NCBI GenBank assembly: GCA_014925825.1
Contig: JACGCK010000151.1
Location: 1-64,000 of the forward strand
DNA: 64,000 nucleotides
From: Pholiota molesta
Taxonomy: Eukaryota; Basidiomycota; Agaricomycetes; Agaricales; Strophariaceae
Direction of reading: 5' to 3'
Shown here: in pieces, positions 62,476 through 64,000 of the stretch
Layout of the letters: each line of letters opens with the position of its first letter
Numbering within the stretch: position 1 is the first letter of the stretch
Notes under the pieces: model-generated
The model's database searches: none
What the model was told of the DNA's origin: nothing
What the model saw: only the letters and a program-made list of their open reading frames with translations
Program-made: the position numbers and the translations under genes

Positions 62476-64000
62476 ATGCACTACTCCCTTGGGCGTGCGA
62501 GGCTCTTCAATTCGTTATCCGTTTCACTCTCTCCGCCTCTTCGCCGTCCATTCTCCTCGCTGCGTTCAGCATATCTTTCCTCCTCGACCTCTAACTTCAC
62601 TCGGACCTGCTGGAAGCTGCAACGTCGTGCTTTCTCAAGCATATCGTACTCTCCTGACGATGTCTTCAACCATACATCAGCACGTTGGCTGTGCGTCTTC
62701 TTATACATGGTTCTCTGGCTTATAATTACGATTAATCCGTCACCTTGCACATTCAGCGTCAACAATGATCTTCGCGTCGCAGAGCGCAGACTTGAGTTCG
62801 ACGTCGACGCGCTCTGTCGCCTCGCGGCGCAGTCTGTTGGCCGGAGTGCTCAAGATATCGACACATTCGTGAAGCTCGCCGAGGGCGGCTTCAACCGGAC
62901 GTTCCTTATCACCATGCATGACGGCTTCGAGATGGTAGCCCGCCTCCCATACCCCATCACAGTCCCCAAATTCTATGCCACCGCCAGTGAAGTGGCCACA
63001 ATGCGTTTCCTCCGTGACTTTGGACTGCCTATTCCCGAGGTCTACGATTATTCTCCTTCGGCGGACAACGCTGCGAAGACGGAATATATTTTTATGGAGT
63101 TCGTGAAAGGGACGAAGCTTGCCGACGTGTTCCAGGAGCTGGAGGAACCGGATATCGTTTCGGTCTTGCGCCAATTTGCGCAACTCGAGTCGGGACTGAT
63201 GTCGATTCCGTTCCCGGCTGGTGGAAGCCTCTACTATACCAGCGACCTGGAGAAGGTGGGAGGGAGGAAGGGCATCCCGCTCGACGACGGGCGCTTCTGC
63301 ATCGGTCCAGAGGTTAGGCTGGACATGTGGCGCGGAAGGAGGGCGCAGCTCGACGTGGACAGGGGACCATGTACGGCACTCCATTCCTTTTTCTTTTCTG
63401 GAACTCATCGACACTATAGACGAAAATGCGGAGGCGCTGCTCTTAGCAGTGGCTCGTAAGGAGCTGGCGTATCTGGAGCAGTTCGGCCGGCCGATGCTCC
63501 CATTCCAACGTGAAAGATGGGAGACTTATGAATACAAAGAGCAGCCCCCGGCGGACCACATTAGGAATCTCGAACGCTACCTCCTCATCGCACCCACGAT
63601 CGCCCAGAAGCCATCCCTGCGTCATTTCCGTATCCGCCATCCCGACCTCCAGCCGAGCAACGTCATCGTGTCGGACGCTAAGCAGCTGAACATCGTGAGC
63701 CTGCTCGACTGGCAACACACCGTGATCCTGCCGCCCTGTCTGCTCGCCGGTATACCCCGTGAATTGGCGAACTACAACGACCCCGTCTCGCAGGCGCGCA
63801 CCCCGCCCTCCCTGCCGCCGGACATGGACACGCTCGACGAGGTCCAGCAGCACAACGCGCGGTGGCTCTACCACCGCCAGCTCGTCCACTTCCACTACCT
63901 CGACAGCGCGGCGCAGCACAACTTTCTCCACTACGCTGCGCTGTCGGACCCCGCGGTCACAACCATATCGCGCCTGTTCGACAGCGCCGGGGCGCCGTGG
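62476..64000 (+). CDS. Aim9-like phosphotransferase (APH/kinase-like fold), mitochondrial; 3' end beyond window
   Basis: Member of the fungal Aim9/aminoglycoside-phosphotransferase-like family; yeast Aim9 affects mitochondrial inheritance, substrate unknown. Exons 62476-62690, 62757-63370 and 63420 onward are in phase; no stop before the window end. The N-terminus (MHYSLGRARLFNSLSVSLSP then RRPFSSLRSAYLSSS) is basic and Ser-rich, a good mitochondrial presequence. Next FNHTSARWLVNNDLRVAERR, the typical start of the family domain, then LAEGGFNRTFLITMHDG, VARLPYPITVPKF, ATASEVATMRFLRDFGLPIP, EYIFMEFVKGTKL, LDVDRGP-YENAEALLLAVARK, FRIRHPDLQPSNVIV (catalytic loop, HPD for HRD) and LLDWQHTVILP (DWQ metal site). 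Pieces of its 5' region are duplicated at 50.2 and 57.2 kb. Confidence 0.88.

Overview
This 64 kb window looks like nuclear DNA of a filamentous basidiomycete, probably an Agaricomycete. The genes carry many short introns (about 45-80 nt, GT...AG), coding regions are GC-rich, and they alternate with AT-richer gaps. The protein families are fungal: a DUF6533-type membrane protein, an NmrA-like reductase, a Gvp36-type BAR protein, p24, an Aim9-like phosphotransferase and a fungal ASXH protein. No rRNA, tRNA, CRISPR array or bacterial-type operon was recognised. Exon structures were worked out by hand; where exon lengths sum to a whole number of codons this is stated and serves as an internal check.

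Layout. 1-4.4 kb is a repeat zone holding a hAT-like non-autonomous element with a second one nested inside it. 4.5-6.9 kb: PTC7-like PP2C phosphatase (-). 7.5-8.5 kb: another hAT-like element with a perfect 8-bp target duplication. 8.6-10 kb: decayed coding-like sequence. 11.0-13.1 kb: DUF6533 multi-pass membrane protein (+). 14.8-16.6 kb: GH5 glycoside hydrolase (-). 17.1-19.3 kb: UCH37/Uch2-type deubiquitinase (+), tail to tail with an ASXH-domain protein (-, 19.8-21.3 kb). 24.1-25.2 kb: C2H2 zinc-finger factor (-). 29.4-33.6 kb: KDM4-like JmjN/JmjC/PHD demethylase (+) with an apparent 1-nt deficit in a poly-C run. 34.9-36.4 kb: NmrA-like reductase (-). 38.0-40.0 kb: ABC1/ADCK kinase (-). 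42.4-43.8 kb: BAR protein (-). 45.7-47.5 kb: casein kinase 1 (+) with a MITE in an intron. 48.6-49.5 kb: p24 cargo receptor (+).

The last 14 kb is mosaic. A broken RecQ/DEAD-like helicase (50.4-51.1 kb) is followed by a 3.7-kb Tc1/mariner element (51157-54844) with about 100-bp inverted repeats, an intact DD34E transposase and an intact 602-aa passenger gene. Then come a hairpin-rich array, a coiled-coil pseudogene and duplicated exon-like blocks. A DUF676 lipase (-), an SRPK-like kinase (+) and an Aim9-like phosphotransferase (+, cut by the window end) complete the window. Short duplicates of the Aim9-like gene's upstream and 5' sequence lie at 50.2 and 57.2 kb, so this end has been rearranged by local duplication.

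Functional themes: ubiquitin/chromatin (UCH37, ASXH protein, JmjC demethylase), mitochondrial coenzyme Q-related families (PTC7, ABC1 kinase) plus an Aim9-like protein, and early secretory traffic (p24, Gvp36). Apart from the UCH/ASXH pair, nothing shows that neighbours act together.
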